A stretch of 52,381 bases of DNA from Candidatus Methanoperedens sp. (GTDB lineage Archaea > Halobacteriota > Methanosarcinia > Methanosarcinales > Methanoperedenaceae), in assembly GCA_030650845.1 (NCBI GenBank), contig JAUSDC010000187.1, positions 1 through 52,381 of the forward strand. The letters are read 5' to 3'. Both the position numbers and the translations under genes were made by a program. Within the stretch, counting starts at the first letter, position 1. Each line of letters begins with the position of its first letter. The notes under the pieces were generated by a model. It was not told the origin of the DNA. It saw nothing but the letters and a program-made list of their open reading frames with translations, and searched no databases. Positions 25,714 to 34,176 of this stretch are shown here, one piece after another.

Positions 25714-28700
25714 ATGGACAATGAAGATGAACTATTCAAGGAGGGGGAATTCAGCCAAAAATTAGGACCAAACATTATTGAACAATTTGTTAAATCTCAT
25801 GATTTAATTGGTATGATTGCCGAGCTAATTCAAAATGATTTTGATGCAAAAAGTAGAATAACCAAGATTCATTTTCAAAAAGATAGACTTATTATCACAG
25901 GTTATGGAATGAAAATTGATAAAAAGGGATGGGAGCGTTTATCTTATTGGTTAGGTGTAGGACAGGAATCTGAGAAAAAGGGAGATATTGGTAGGAAAAA
26001 CTTCGGGTTAAGATCATTATTTCTGATAAGCAATACAATTATAATATCATCAGGGGGATATAAAACAGCCTTGGATATTGAAAGAGGAGCAAGAAGAGAA
26101 AAAATTAAAGTAACTGCAATTTATCAAGAAGATTCTTCATTTAAATTAGAAGCAGAATATAGAACTGAATCATTAGGAAAACTTTCTGTTTTTACAAAAG
26201 AGCGAGAAAAGGAATTATTTGCTTCACTTGAAAAATACCTTCCTTCTTTTATCCAATTTCTTGTTTGTTCAAAAAAACAAAAATTATGCGCACTCAAAGG
26301 CGGACAAATATTACTTAAACCTTATGAGATTGAAATCTTTTCAGATCGTCTAGACAAATCTATAACAGGCCACGTTAAAATGTGGGAAGACAAGTATGTT
26401 CGAGAGTTATTGAATCGAACAATAGATTATAAAGTAATCGAAGATGATAAAACCAAATCAGACGAAAGTAGAATCACGGAAATTTTACTTCCAATTAAGC
26501 ATTTTAGCAATATGTCCCTGAGCGAAATTCCAGATTATTATTTATCTAAAGACAAAAAAAATGTAATTACTGGCATTTCATTTGCTGTAGATACAAAAGG
26601 CAAGAACCCATTAGTTACGCATGGAGGATTATTTTATCCAATCGGGATGAAAGAGCAATACACAGGGCTGAGTTTTTCAATAAATGCTCCATTCTTATTG
26701 GATATGGATAGAGACCGCATAGTACATAATGATGACTGGAATGAATATCTATTGACTCAAACAGGCAAAGAATTGGGGAATATATTTTCGACTAAAATTC
26801 TTCCGAAATATGGTGCTAACGCTTATTTATTGTTTGTTTCAAATAACATAGATAATGCTTACTTAAAGTTCTATGAAAATGCTTTAAAATCAGTGAAAGA
26901 GTATGTAATTAATGATCTCTACGATCCCAAGAAAAATTTAGAGAAAAGACAGTTTTGTGGATTAAATGAACAAGGGGAACTAAAAGCATACCTACCCTCA
27001 AAGTTATTGAATGGTAAAATTACTCCTCTTCTTGATTTATATCCAATAACGGTTTCTCTTACGGGGAAAGAACGAGCATTATCCCACCAGTTAGCCAAAT
27101 CTTTAATGAAGTTTGATGAGAATACTATTCAAAATTTCTTAGGCAATTTTAAAATTAAAACATTTACGATACACAATATTTGTGAGTTGCTTGTCAATGA
27201 TGGAAAAACAAAGCATACCTTCAGTAAAGATGGTGGATGGCATTATCCCAGTAAAGAATCGTTTGAAAAATATTTTTCAAATATTGATTACATTGAACTT
27301 CATCTTGATACACTCCACAAGTACTGGGATTTATTAACCAAAGAAGAAATAGGAGCAATTAAAGAATCGGATTGGTTACAAGATGCCAACAGCGACCCCC
27401 AATGTTTTGAATATCTTACCCTTTGGGAGGGGGATATTAAAGATTTCATTTGGCCTGTAAAAGATTCAATAATTCATCCTAAATTAGCTAAACATCCCAT
27501 ATTTCAAAGAAGAATGTTTAAACTTCCAACCTTTAATATAATAGAAAAAATCAAGGAAAAAGCAGAGGGATGGAAGGAATTAGATGATAATGAAAGAGAT
27601 GTCATTTTCAAATTCATAGTGAAAAACTGGAGATATATTCTAGGTGAAAAACACAGAAAGAATCAAGGATTGACCAAGGAGTTGAAAAAACTAAGAGAAC
27701 TCGTTTCAGAATATACTGTTTTGAAAGATTCGGGAGGAGAATGGGTAAAAATCCATGATTTAAGAGTAATTGATGAAAAGCTAAAATTAATTTTCGGATC
27801 ATCTATGCACTATCCTCATCCGGACATACCCAAACGGCTTTTATCGGTACTTAAAGCACCAACAAAATTGAAACTACCTGAAGATATAATAAAAAGATGT
27901 GACACACTTAAATCAGCAACAAAAGAAGAGATATTTTCTTTTGAGGACTATCTTTCAAGGAGAGGATTCAAAGAAGAAGTAAAAAAAGAAATATATGAAC
28001 ATCTATGGTCTGTTAGTAGACTTGGAGAAAAAGAACAGATTATTAAAACATCTGATGCATACATCCCATCAGGAAGATTAGAGAGACTACTTGGAACGAC
28101 CGTATTTCCTTATTTGGTTATTAGAAATGATCATATTAAAGAGTTCTTTCAACGCATCGAAGTTAGAGAAAATCCCACTTTTGAGGATATGGTTGAGTAT
28201 CTGAATTACTTGAAGAATAATAGAGGATATTTGAAAGATAGGAAATTGTTCTATATAGAACTGGCTAAATCAGCAGAGCGTGATAGTCTAAAAAAAGAGG
28301 ACATTTCCACTCATCCTATTATTCTCATTGGCCAGGAATTATTCCCACCGGAAAAAGTGATAATTACTAGAATTTTATATAAATATTTTAAGAAAGGGCT
28401 ACGCTACTGGCCCGAAAGCAACATAGATCCTATTCTTCGAGATAGTTTAAAGAAGCTAGGCTGTAAAGAAAAGGTTGTTAAAGAGCATTTAATAGATTAT
28501 TTGAAATGGATCGCCGAAGAGTATAAAATAAATAAACAAATTGGTTTGGAAGAAAAAGAGGGAATCCATAGGGCTTATTCCGAGTTAAAAAGTTACCCAT
28601 CTGATGAAATATCGAATGAAGCAAAAATATTTTTATCTAGATCAAATAAATTATTTTCGAAGAACGACATTGATAATGAAATTTTATGTTTTGATGATAT

Positions 28701-29958
28701 GTCTGAATTAGCAGAGAAATTAATCGAACAAAATAAAAACATAGAGTTTGCTGATTATGGTGAGGGAAGGCAATTCATTGATAGTAGTGGGATTAAAACC
28801 ATATCTTCTTTAATTGAAAATGTTGAAGTTAAATTGGGGAAGAGAGTAAAGCAAGACCGGGAGTTGACCAAAAAAATTGCATCTCAATATATAAAAAATG
28901 CTCTTATCTCTGCAAATATACAGGAATTCAAAGGAATAATGAATCAAGATATTATTAAGGATTTGAAGAAAGTGGAAGTATACGAAGAGATCTCAAAGGT
29001 TTATACTGTCAAATCCAATGAGATGGAGATGTCTGATAAGATCGGTATAAAATGGGACAGTGAAGCGAATTGCTTTGTCTTATGCATAGTCGATGATGAA
29101 ATAGACAATTTATCTATAGCTAAGGAATTTTCTTCCTTCCTAATCAAAAAACCCTATGAAAGATATAGGGCAATAGATTTCCTTATTATTCTCTTGTCAT
29201 ATGAGAACGAGCAACAAATCCAAGATTATCTAAAGTTCAAGAACATAGATTATGTGAATTATTTCAAGCCTAGTATCGAGGAATATCAAGATACAGAAGA
29301 AGAGCCTTTTGAAGAGGAGATAAAAGAGATAGAGGGCGTTGAGGATGATAAAGAAGAGGATGGATATGAGAATATAGAAGGAGAGGAAAAAACGCCAAGA
29401 GAGCTGAGAAAGGGAGGGCAAAGACAAAGGAAGGTGCCAACAGATGATATTGGGGAGAAAATCGAGGATGAGATTGATGATTTAGACGAGGAGGAGGAAA
29501 CCATAGAAGAATTAAAAAGAAAAAGAGGCACGACTAAAGGGGAGTATGTCCCCACTTCCATAAAGAAAAGGCCCGAAAGTGTAATCCATCTCCAGATACA
29601 GATCAAAAGGAAATATGACAAATGCCAGATATGTGGTTTGCCTGTTTTTGAAGGAATAGACCAGTCTAAAGTATATGGTCATTTACGAGGGCATCATTTA
29701 ATACCATGGCAAGAAAAGGAAACTGTTTTTAATGGCCTATTATGTTTGTGTCAACCTCATCATCACATGATTCATCACGCAAGAGAAGTTATATTTAAAA
29801 TCCGTAAAGGTAATAAAACAATCGAGGTATTTGTAAATGGAAAAAATTTGGGGGCCATACAAATATTGCCTGGACACGATATTTTAAAATATTTTCTCGA
29901 AGGCTCAGAACAAATTATGCAATTCTCAGAAAATGTAAAAATCGAAATATTAGAATGA
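25714..29958 (+). CDS. Giant GHKL ATPase-HNH nuclease protein
   Basis: The 1414-residue protein starts at the ATG at 25714 (a GTG at 25705 is in frame). The N-terminus is a Bergerat/GHKL ATPase: AELIQNDFDAKSR (E40, N44, D48 counted from the GTG) and GDIGRKNFGLRSLF (93-106). The motif that should read D-x-G-x-G is IITGYGM (63-69), so the adenine-contacting Asp is missing. A long middle (about 200-1190) is unrecognised, and an acidic, low-complexity linker follows (about 1190-1300). The C-terminus is an HNH nuclease with C1307-x2-C1310, HH at 1330-1331, N1343, C1347 and HH at 1353-1354. ATPase-HNH giants of this kind resemble sacsin/MORC-like conflict proteins. It probably cuts nucleic acid in response to invasion; the exact system is not recognised. 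Confidence 0.8.
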   Translation: MDNEDELFKEGEFSQKLGPNIIEQFVKSHDLIGMIAELIQNDFDAKSRITKIHFQKDRLIITGYGMKIDKKGWERLSYWLGVGQESEKKGDIGRKNFGLRSLFLISNTIIISSGGYKTALDIERGARREKIKVTAIYQEDSSFKLEAEYRTESLGKLSVFTKEREKELFASLEKYLPSFIQFLVCSKKQKLCALKGGQILLKPYEIEIFSDRLDKSITGHVKMWEDKYVRELLNRTIDYKVIEDDKTKSDESRITEILLPIKHFSNMSLSEIPDYYLSKDKKNVITGISFAVDTKGKNPLVTHGGLFYPIGMKEQYTGLSFSINAPFLLDMDRDRIVHNDDWNEYLLTQTGKELGNIFSTKILPKYGANAYLLFVSNNIDNAYLKFYENALKSVKEYVINDLYDPKKNLEKRQFCGLNEQGELKAYLPSKLLNGKITPLLDLYPITVSLTGKERALSHQLAKSLMKFDENTIQNFLGNFKIKTFTIHNICELLVNDGKTKHTFSKDGGWHYPSKESFEKYFSNIDYIELHLDTLHKYWDLLTKEEIGAIKESDWLQDANSDPQCFEYLTLWEGDIKDFIWPVKDSIIHPKLAKHPIFQRRMFKLPTFNIIEKIKEKAEGWKELDDNERDVIFKFIVKNWRYILGEKHRKNQGLTKELKKLRELVSEYTVLKDSGGEWVKIHDLRVIDEKLKLIFGSSMHYPHPDIPKRLLSVLKAPTKLKLPEDIIKRCDTLKSATKEEIFSFEDYLSRRGFKEEVKKEIYEHLWSVSRLGEKEQIIKTSDAYIPSGRLERLLGTTVFPYLVIRNDHIKEFFQRIEVRENPTFEDMVEYLNYLKNNRGYLKDRKLFYIELAKSAERDSLKKEDISTHPIILIGQELFPPEKVIITRILYKYFKKGLRYWPESNIDPILRDSLKKLGCKEKVVKEHLIDYLKWIAEEYKINKQIGLEEKEGIHRAYSELKSYPSDEISNEAKIFLSRSNKLFSKNDIDNEILCFDDMSELAEKLIEQNKNIEFADYGEGRQFIDSSGIKTISSLIENVEVKLGKRVKQDRELTKKIASQYIKNALISANIQEFKGIMNQDIIKDLKKVEVYEEISKVYTVKSNEMEMSDKIGIKWDSEANCFVLCIVDDEIDNLSIAKEFSSFLIKKPYERYRAIDFLIILLSYENEQQIQDYLKFKNIDYVNYFKPSIEEYQDTEEEPFEEEIKEIEGVEDDKEEDGYENIEGEEKTPRELRKGGQRQRKVPTDDIGEKIEDEIDDLDEEEETIEELKRKRGTTKGEYVPTSIKKRPESVIHLQIQIKRKYDKCQICGLPVFEGIDQSKVYGHLRGHHLIPWQEKETVFNGLLCLCQPHHHMIHHAREVIFKIRKGNKTIEVFVNGKNLGAIQILPGHDILKYFLEGSEQIMQFSENVKIEILE

Positions 29959-29989
29959 CAATAGTGGTAAGAAGATGAAAATGAAACAA

Positions 29990-30568
29990 CAAAAAGAATG
30001 CCCAATGCTCTACGAAACGATGATTTCACTCATAATTCGCGGAACCTTCGGTTTCCTTGCTTCGCCTTCGGCTCGGTAATATAACAGGAGGACATACGGC
30101 TCCAGATGTCGCAGGTCTTCCGCCCAAGTTGTTCGCTTAGCTATCAAATTCACATGTCTGCCAGACATTATGCTCACTTCATAAAAAGTTCATAGTTGTA
30201 TGAACTCAAAATCTAAACTCGTTGATTTTCAAAGCATATGGAATTTTATATCCCACACGTTATTAGGGATTGTAAATACTGAAAGCTGCCACCTTCACTA
30301 TTTATGTGCCCATGTTTGCTGATAAAAGACAAAAAAACAATAGAAGCCCTCATGCACCCGCGCCGGAATGCATCGGATTTTCCAATCCGTCCGGTTCTGG
30401 ACGAGATATTGATGCTAGTTAGTTTGATAAACCACAGACTTTACAAATCCTTGTATTAGTAATGGGCATTTTGAATTAGCTGCACACGTGCTTTCAAGGC
30501 TTGCACGACTGCATTTCGAGCCTAATATTATTGACCTCGCTAGATGTGAAGAGGATAAGATAGAGGTA
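29990..30568. other. Intergenic region with UUCG-type hairpins and a repeat copy
   Basis: No gene is seen. At 30041-30080 GGAACC-TTC-GGTTTCC and GCCTTCGGC form short hairpins of the stable UUCG kind. This could terminate the GHKL-HNH transcript or belong to a small RNA. Copy B of the 55-bp repeat lies at 30345-30403. The rest has no recognisable frame, and the cytochrome gene ends at 30569 on the other strand. Confidence 0.4.
30345..30403 (+). repeat. ~55-bp imperfect repeat, copy B
   Basis: CCCTCATGCACCCGCGCCGG and the following AATGCATCGGATTTTCCAAT resemble 25190-25245. Here the core is a perfect inverted repeat, CGGATT-TTCC-AATCCG (roughly 30373-30388). Confidence 0.45.
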
Positions 30569-31933
30569 TTATTTACCTCTGTTCCTCAGTATAACACCTG
30601 CAGACAGCACCAAAGCTATAGCTATTATTCCCTCAAACCCGGGTACTGCTGAAAGAGCTATTTTCATCACCAGGGTTATCAGTTCTATTTCCTCTGGAGC
30701 GAATGCAGTGTTTACCTCAGCCGAAGATACTGAACTGATGCCCAGTTCTCTTGCCTTTTCCTCCTGGCTTATCTTTGCATAGGTTACTTTCAGCGGGACT
30801 TCTATATCCCTCCCTGCAACGATTTTAACCGCGTATTGGGCTATGTGCTCCTTTCCTGGTTCGATCTCTCCATTCCATGTAATCGTATTTCCTGTCTGTT
30901 CGCTTCCTGAAAGGACTGTTACCTGAAGCTCCGAGGGATTATTTATTGTCAGGTTTACTTTGGTTGCCGTAGCGTTGCCTATATTTTTAAGATGGACTGA
31001 TACCATGGGTTCCTGCTTTGTTTTCCCTGTGCCGATTTCGTAGGTTACCTGCAATTGCGCTCTCTTTTTAGGCGTCTGAACTGGCACCGTTGAAATGGAA
31101 GCAACGGTTGATGCAGGAGTTGAAGAGGGCGTTGATGATACCAGAGATTCTACAATAATAGCTCCCGTTGCATTTTTATTTTCATTTAGATAGAAATTAA
31201 AAGTTGCAGGTTTTTTGAAGATGTACGATGTGCGTTTGCCGTTATCCAAGAATTTTGGCTCAAATAGGTTATCGACGCTGACTAGAGTAACCGGGTATGT
31301 TCCCTCATTTGTCCAGATGACTTCATCACCTGCTTTGATTTTAAGGGTGCCCTGCATGAGGTTGAAGAATCCCCTGGAATAGTCTAATTTTACGATCATG
31401 ACTGAGGTTATGGGTGCAGTATTGGTTATAGGCACGGTTTGTACTGGCGCATTTTTTAAAGTTGCATTCTTGTCGCCGTGGCAGTCTAAACAATATTTTC
31501 CTCCGTTGACATGTGATGTGATGTCTTGAGGATTGACATGACAGTTTTTACAAACCTGCAATGTCCCATTTTCTGATCTTATTGACGGGTGCGTGGGAGT
31601 AATGTTATCAGTATCATGGCAGTTTGTACAAGAGGTATTTCTTGACAGATGTATTGTGATCAGGTTACCCATACTTGGCTTGAAAGAATCCGGCGGCGGC
31701 GCGTGACAGCTCTCGCAAACAATATATTCACCGGGTTTAGATCCGTTCTGTACCTGTACAACATTTGGCGGGAATCCATGGCAAGTATCGCAATTCAGGT
31801 TAGCAGTTCCTATCCCGATATGTGCGTTGTGAACCTGACTCTGCGGGTTCATGTTAGTGGCGTTAAATCCTGCATCTCCGGTCAACTGGAGCATCAGAGT
31901 TATAAGCAGAATTAAACTTACAAATTTTCTCAT
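30569..31933 (-). CDS. Secreted pentaheme cytochrome c with cupredoxin-like domain and PGF-CTERM anchor
   Basis: The 454-residue protein starts with a signal peptide (residues 1-22, FVSLILLITLMLQLTG). Five heme-binding CxxCH motifs follow at C48, C73, C102, C128 and C148. Residues ~175-265 resemble a cupredoxin (LKIKAGDEVIWTNEGTYPVTLVS, ATGAIIVES). The His, Cys and Met copper ligands are not there (YP for PH; FYLNENKNATG at the C-terminal loop), so it probably binds no copper. A Ser/Thr/Pro linker (~265-290) leads to a DUF11/CARDB-like beta domain (~293-395). The C-terminus VPGFEGIIAIALVLSAGVIL followed by RNRGK fits the archaeosortase PGF-CTERM signal. The protein should sit on the outer cell face and pass electrons, for example to extracellular acceptors. 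It is divergent from the regulator at 32058. Confidence 0.88.
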   Translation of the reverse strand: MRKFVSLILLITLMLQLTGDAGFNATNMNPQSQVHNAHIGIGTANLNCDTCHGFPPNVVQVQNGSKPGEYIVCESCHAPPPDSFKPSMGNLITIHLSRNTSCTNCHDTDNITPTHPSIRSENGTLQVCKNCHVNPQDITSHVNGGKYCLDCHGDKNATLKNAPVQTVPITNTAPITSVMIVKLDYSRGFFNLMQGTLKIKAGDEVIWTNEGTYPVTLVSVDNLFEPKFLDNGKRTSYIFKKPATFNFYLNENKNATGAIIVESLVSSTPSSTPASTVASISTVPVQTPKKRAQLQVTYEIGTGKTKQEPMVSVHLKNIGNATATKVNLTINNPSELQVTVLSGSEQTGNTITWNGEIEPGKEHIAQYAVKIVAGRDIEVPLKVTYAKISQEEKARELGISSVSSAEVNTAFAPEEIELITLVMKIALSAVPGFEGIIAIALVLSAGVILRNRGK

Positions 31934-31967
31934 TTTGTCTCCTTCTTTGCTTTTTATGGAATGTACC

Positions 31968-31980
31968 CTATTTAAAATAT
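31968..31980 (-). promoter_or_regulatory. TATA-like box of the cytochrome gene
   Basis: TTATATTTTAAATA on the minus strand lies about 35-45 bp upstream of the cytochrome ATG, directly beside the AACGTA palindrome on its upstream side. Confidence 0.4.
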
Positions 31981-31994
31981 AACGTATTTACGTT
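31981..31994. promoter_or_regulatory. Perfect palindrome between cytochrome and regulator genes
   Basis: AACGTA-TT-TACGTT is perfectly self-complementary. It sits between two divergent promoters: the cytochrome TATA at ~31968-31980 and TATATAAATATA at ~32021-32034 before the regulator. This is the expected place for an operator bound by the divergent winged-helix protein. Confidence 0.5.
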
Positions 31995-32057
31995 AATACC
32001 ACTCTATTTATCTGATTATTGTATATAAATATACTGGTTCTATTTTATAAAGCTATA

Positions 32058-32318
32058 ATGGAATTCAATATTAATGATGAGATTAAGTTAAGAGTTTTGA
32101 AAAAATTAAGTGACGGAAAAATTTACTCTTTTTATATGCTGGCAAAAGAGGTTGAGGCTAACAACACTACGGTTAAAAAGAACTGCAATTTTCTGCATAA
32201 AATAGGGCTGATCGAAATAAATAAAGTCACAGCAGGAGAAAGTGCCTCAGGAAGACCATCTTATAGGGTCAAAATAACGCCAGAAGGTATAAAGGCACTT
32301 AAACATGCAGGACTTTAG
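32058..32318 (+). CDS. Winged-helix transcriptional regulator
   Basis: The start is taken at the ATG at 32058; the earlier TTG at 32019 overlaps the TATA box and is unlikely. The 86-residue protein is a single winged helix: EIKLRVLKKLSDGKIYSFYMLAKEVEANNTTVKKNCNFLHKIGLIEI (recognition helix in NTTVKKNCNFLHKIG), a wing with Gly/Ser (TAGESASGRPSYRVKITPEG), and a short C-terminal helix. No ligand domain is present. By position it likely controls the divergent cytochrome gene through the palindrome at 31981-31994, and perhaps itself. Confidence 0.8.
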   Translation: MEFNINDEIKLRVLKKLSDGKIYSFYMLAKEVEANNTTVKKNCNFLHKIGLIEINKVTAGESASGRPSYRVKITPEGIKALKHAGL

Positions 32319-32550
32319 TTATTTCCTGCGATTGTTGAATCTGGTTTCCCATGTCCTCAAAATTCAAACGCGGGGCACACCAACCGCAGCAGAGCTGTGG
32401 AGTATAGCGATTAAGAGCTAAAGAAGTTGATGAGCATAAAAGCTGGTGATGACGGGGTTCGCATGCCAAGTGACCGGCGCGCTGTAACAGCCATTGTAAC
32501 ACCCAAACTCAGGATTTTTTATATAGGATGATGCCCAATTGATACTTGCA

Positions 32551-32712
32551 ATGAGATATACAAGAGAAGAAATTCAGGATATCGCCGATGAATCAGGTCA
32601 GCCCGTAGTAGTTGTTAAAAAAGAAGAGGGACTGACGCCCAAGCAAAAGAAAATCCTGGAAGAAACGAAGCGCAGGCATGATAAGGCTTTCAGAAGATTG
32701 GCCCAAATGTAG
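32551..32712 (+). CDS. Small basic protein, possible antitoxin or Doc partner
   Basis: This 53-codon frame begins MRYTREEIQDIADESGQPVV, continues VVVKKEEGLTPKQKKILEET, and ends in a basic helix KRRHDKAFRRLAQM. The composition (acidic helix, short strand, basic helix) looks like a folded small protein. It ends inside the 3' end of the Doc gene on the other strand, overlapping it by 23 bases. Phd-type antitoxins normally precede doc on the same strand, so this convergent order would be unusual; its partnership with Doc is inference from position only. Confidence 0.5.
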   Translation: MRYTREEIQDIADESGQPVVVVKKEEGLTPKQKKILEETKRRHDKAFRRLAQM

Positions 32713-33058
32713 TTTCTCTGATCCATTTTTCTATTGTTTTGACAGTGCATTTATATTCAGCAATTTTCTGCATCAAATTAACGATTTCGTTCTCTCCCGC
32801 GTCCAAATAGTATCCAGCTTCTCCAAGCACGTTTTCCGCCGCTGCAAATGCAGTCCTCTTGTTTCCATCGAAAAAAGGATGTTGTGCAGCTATAGTATGC
32901 AAGATTAAGGCTGCCTGCCCAAACAAATCTTTTTCACGGTTCGCCTTATAAACCAGTAATTCGAGCGTGCCCTGGGTTAATAAACCACCGGTTCCACCGT
33001 ATTCTTGTATGATGTCGTCATGGATTCCGATTATTCGCTTGACTGTTAATTCAGCCAT
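32690..33058 (-). CDS. doc: Doc-type Fic-family toxin
   Basis: The 122-residue protein contains the Fic/Doc active-site motif HPFFDGNKRTAF (about 60-71), matching H-x-F-x-D/E-G-N-K/R-R. It also has the Doc-type N-terminal segment IIGIHDDIIQEYGGTGGLL and a C-terminal helix. Doc of phage P1 phosphorylates EF-Tu, while other Fic proteins AMPylate targets. The size and the K in GNKR fit the Doc branch. No Phd-like antitoxin gene is clear directly upstream; only a short open stretch (RRVGYCNILSLEDLTEPEK) is seen on the minus strand near 33080-33190. The catalytic motif is complete, so the toxin may still be active. Confidence 0.82.
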   Translation of the reverse strand: MAELTVKRIIGIHDDIIQEYGGTGGLLTQGTLELLVYKANREKDLFGQAALILHTIAAQHPFFDGNKRTAFAAAENVLGEAGYYLDAGENEIVNLMQKIAEYKCTVKTIEKWIRETTFGPIF

Positions 33059-33201
33059 GAAATATACATTTGCGCGGGCGTGCTTAAAACCTACTTTTTT
33101 CCGGTTCTGTCAGATCTTCGAGGGATAGGATGTTGCAGTACCCGACGCGCCTGCTCACTGCTACGAAGGGCGATGCCGGGGCAGTTGCTATAATTGGAAT
33201 A

Positions 33202-33223
33202 CTATTGTAATAAGTTACAATAG
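33202..33223. promoter_or_regulatory. Perfect inverted repeat upstream of doc
   Basis: CTATTGTAA-TAAG-TTACAATAG has two 9-bp arms that match exactly around a 4-base spacer. It lies between doc (start 33058, minus strand) and a small plus-strand frame at 33303, in the position of a shared operator. Confidence 0.5.
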
Positions 33224-33302
33224 GAAATTGAGTGAGTTAATCGCTGTGCAAATCTTAGGTCGATAAATTATTTATCTCAATGGTTTTAAAAGGAAGTGGT
33301 AT

Positions 33303-33510
33303 ATGGTAGAGTTAAAAAAACAGATGAAGTGGGCAGAAGAAGAACAGTCGCTTCGTATAGCGTATAATAGAAAATTAATGGAATCTGGAAGAACTCGTAT
33401 ACACTTGGCAATTTTTTTTAATTTTTTATTCAAAACTACGACAAGAACAAAGGAAAGAATATAAGATTAGGAATAAGCTGAATGAGTTTTATTCAATGGA
33501 TGTTGTATAA
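33303..33510 (+). pseudogene. Small protein gene with a frame change in a T-run
   Basis: After AAGGAAGTGG, a fair ribosome site, the ATG at 33303 opens MVELKKQMKWAEEEQSLRIA and a further 33 residues, with a stop at about 33464. A neighbouring frame, entered in the T/A-rich run near 33410-33430, continues YSKLRQEQRKEYKIRNKLNE and ends FYSMDVV at 33510. The two parts together would make one charged helical protein, so a small deletion or slippage in the homopolymer is likely. It could instead be just a 53-residue protein. Confidence 0.35.
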
Positions 33511-33618
33511 TGGCTTCTGCTCTAATGTTTCCTTGACGATTTTTTCTGTGACTTTTCGTCCTTCTGGAGTCAGGCAATAGAAGAGACCGGCGCGCTTCCC
33601 TGCGTCAGGACATGACAT
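33493..33618 (-). pseudogene. C-terminal fragment of a winged-helix regulator
   Basis: The 41 codons read KRAGLFYCLTPEGRKVTEKI and then VKETLEQKPLY. This is the wing and last helix of an archaeal wHTH protein (usual pattern G-L-Y-x-L-T-x-E-G). The DNA-binding part is missing. Confidence 0.5.
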
Positions 33619-33755
33619 CCCCTTAAAACGCTCCGAAGGGCTAATGGGGATTTTTAAAGGGAGCTTAGTGACTGAGTTAGATATCCTTAACTTACCGGGT
33701 AAACTCGCTTTAAATCGCCCGACAAGGGTGTAGAGCTTTAAAAAAGACCTCTAAA

Positions 33756-33940
33756 TCATAATCCCAGCTCTCTGTTGACTTCTTCAAAAGTGTGGAACTT
33801 CTCTGCCTTTATCTCAGTACGGGCTTCTTCTATCTCCCTTTTGTCTCTTCGCTTAGTTCCTGGTTATCCTCGTCCTCAGACTTCCCGCACTTGATAGCCG
33901 CCATTCCTGCACCCTTATTCCTTTCGTCCTCGTCCAGCAT
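33756..33940 (-). pseudogene. Antitoxin-like small gene with a frameshift
   Basis: From the ATG at 33940 the frame reads MLDEDERNKG through EDNQELSEETK, then a TAG. One base away the frame continues REIEEARTEIKAEKFHTFEE and VNRELGL to the stop at 33756. That ending (E-E-A-R-x-E-I-x-x-x-x-x-x-T-F-E-E-V-x-R-E-L-G-L) is typical of RelB/Phd-like antitoxins. A one-base loss in the AAAAGGG run would explain the break. A palindromic operator sits just upstream at 33957-33975. Confidence 0.5.
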
Positions 33941-33956
33941 CGTTCCTTCCTCTCTT

Positions 33957-33975
33957 AGTTGCAGTTACCGCAACT
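33957..33975. promoter_or_regulatory. AGTTGC...GCAACT operator-like palindrome
   Basis: AGTTGCAGTTACCGCAACT lies 17 bp upstream of the antitoxin-like pseudogene start. It shares the half-site AGTTGCAGT with the operator array at 38350-38440. Confidence 0.5.
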
Positions 33976-34021
33976 TAGTAGGACGCTGCCTCTATATTAG
34001 ATTTTTTAAAAAAATATAGGA

Positions 34022-34136
34022 TCTATGGTATCTATGGTATCTATTGTATATATGGTATCTATTGTATCTATTGTATCTATGGTATCTATGGGTTTTAAAA
34101 AATATGGGATATATGGTATCTATGGTAAGTATGGTT
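34022..34136. repeat. Array of 9-bp repeats (TCTATGGTA type)
   Basis: Eight contiguous 9-bp units (34022-34093; consensus TCTATGGTA with TCTATTGTA and TATATGGTA variants) are followed by three more at 34110-34136. On the minus strand the unit reads TACCATAGA, related to the 9-bp units before the promoters at 35530 and 36421. The array lies just beyond the 3' end of the small-gene operon. Confidence 0.8.
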
Positions 34137-34176
34137 TTTATAGATAAGAAAGAATAACCCCACACCTGACTTGACC

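Noticed and set aside
32400-32470. Possible C/D box RNA with two TGATGA boxes
   Set aside because: Two C-like boxes occur near 32430-32455, but no properly placed CTGA D box or flanking stem was found.
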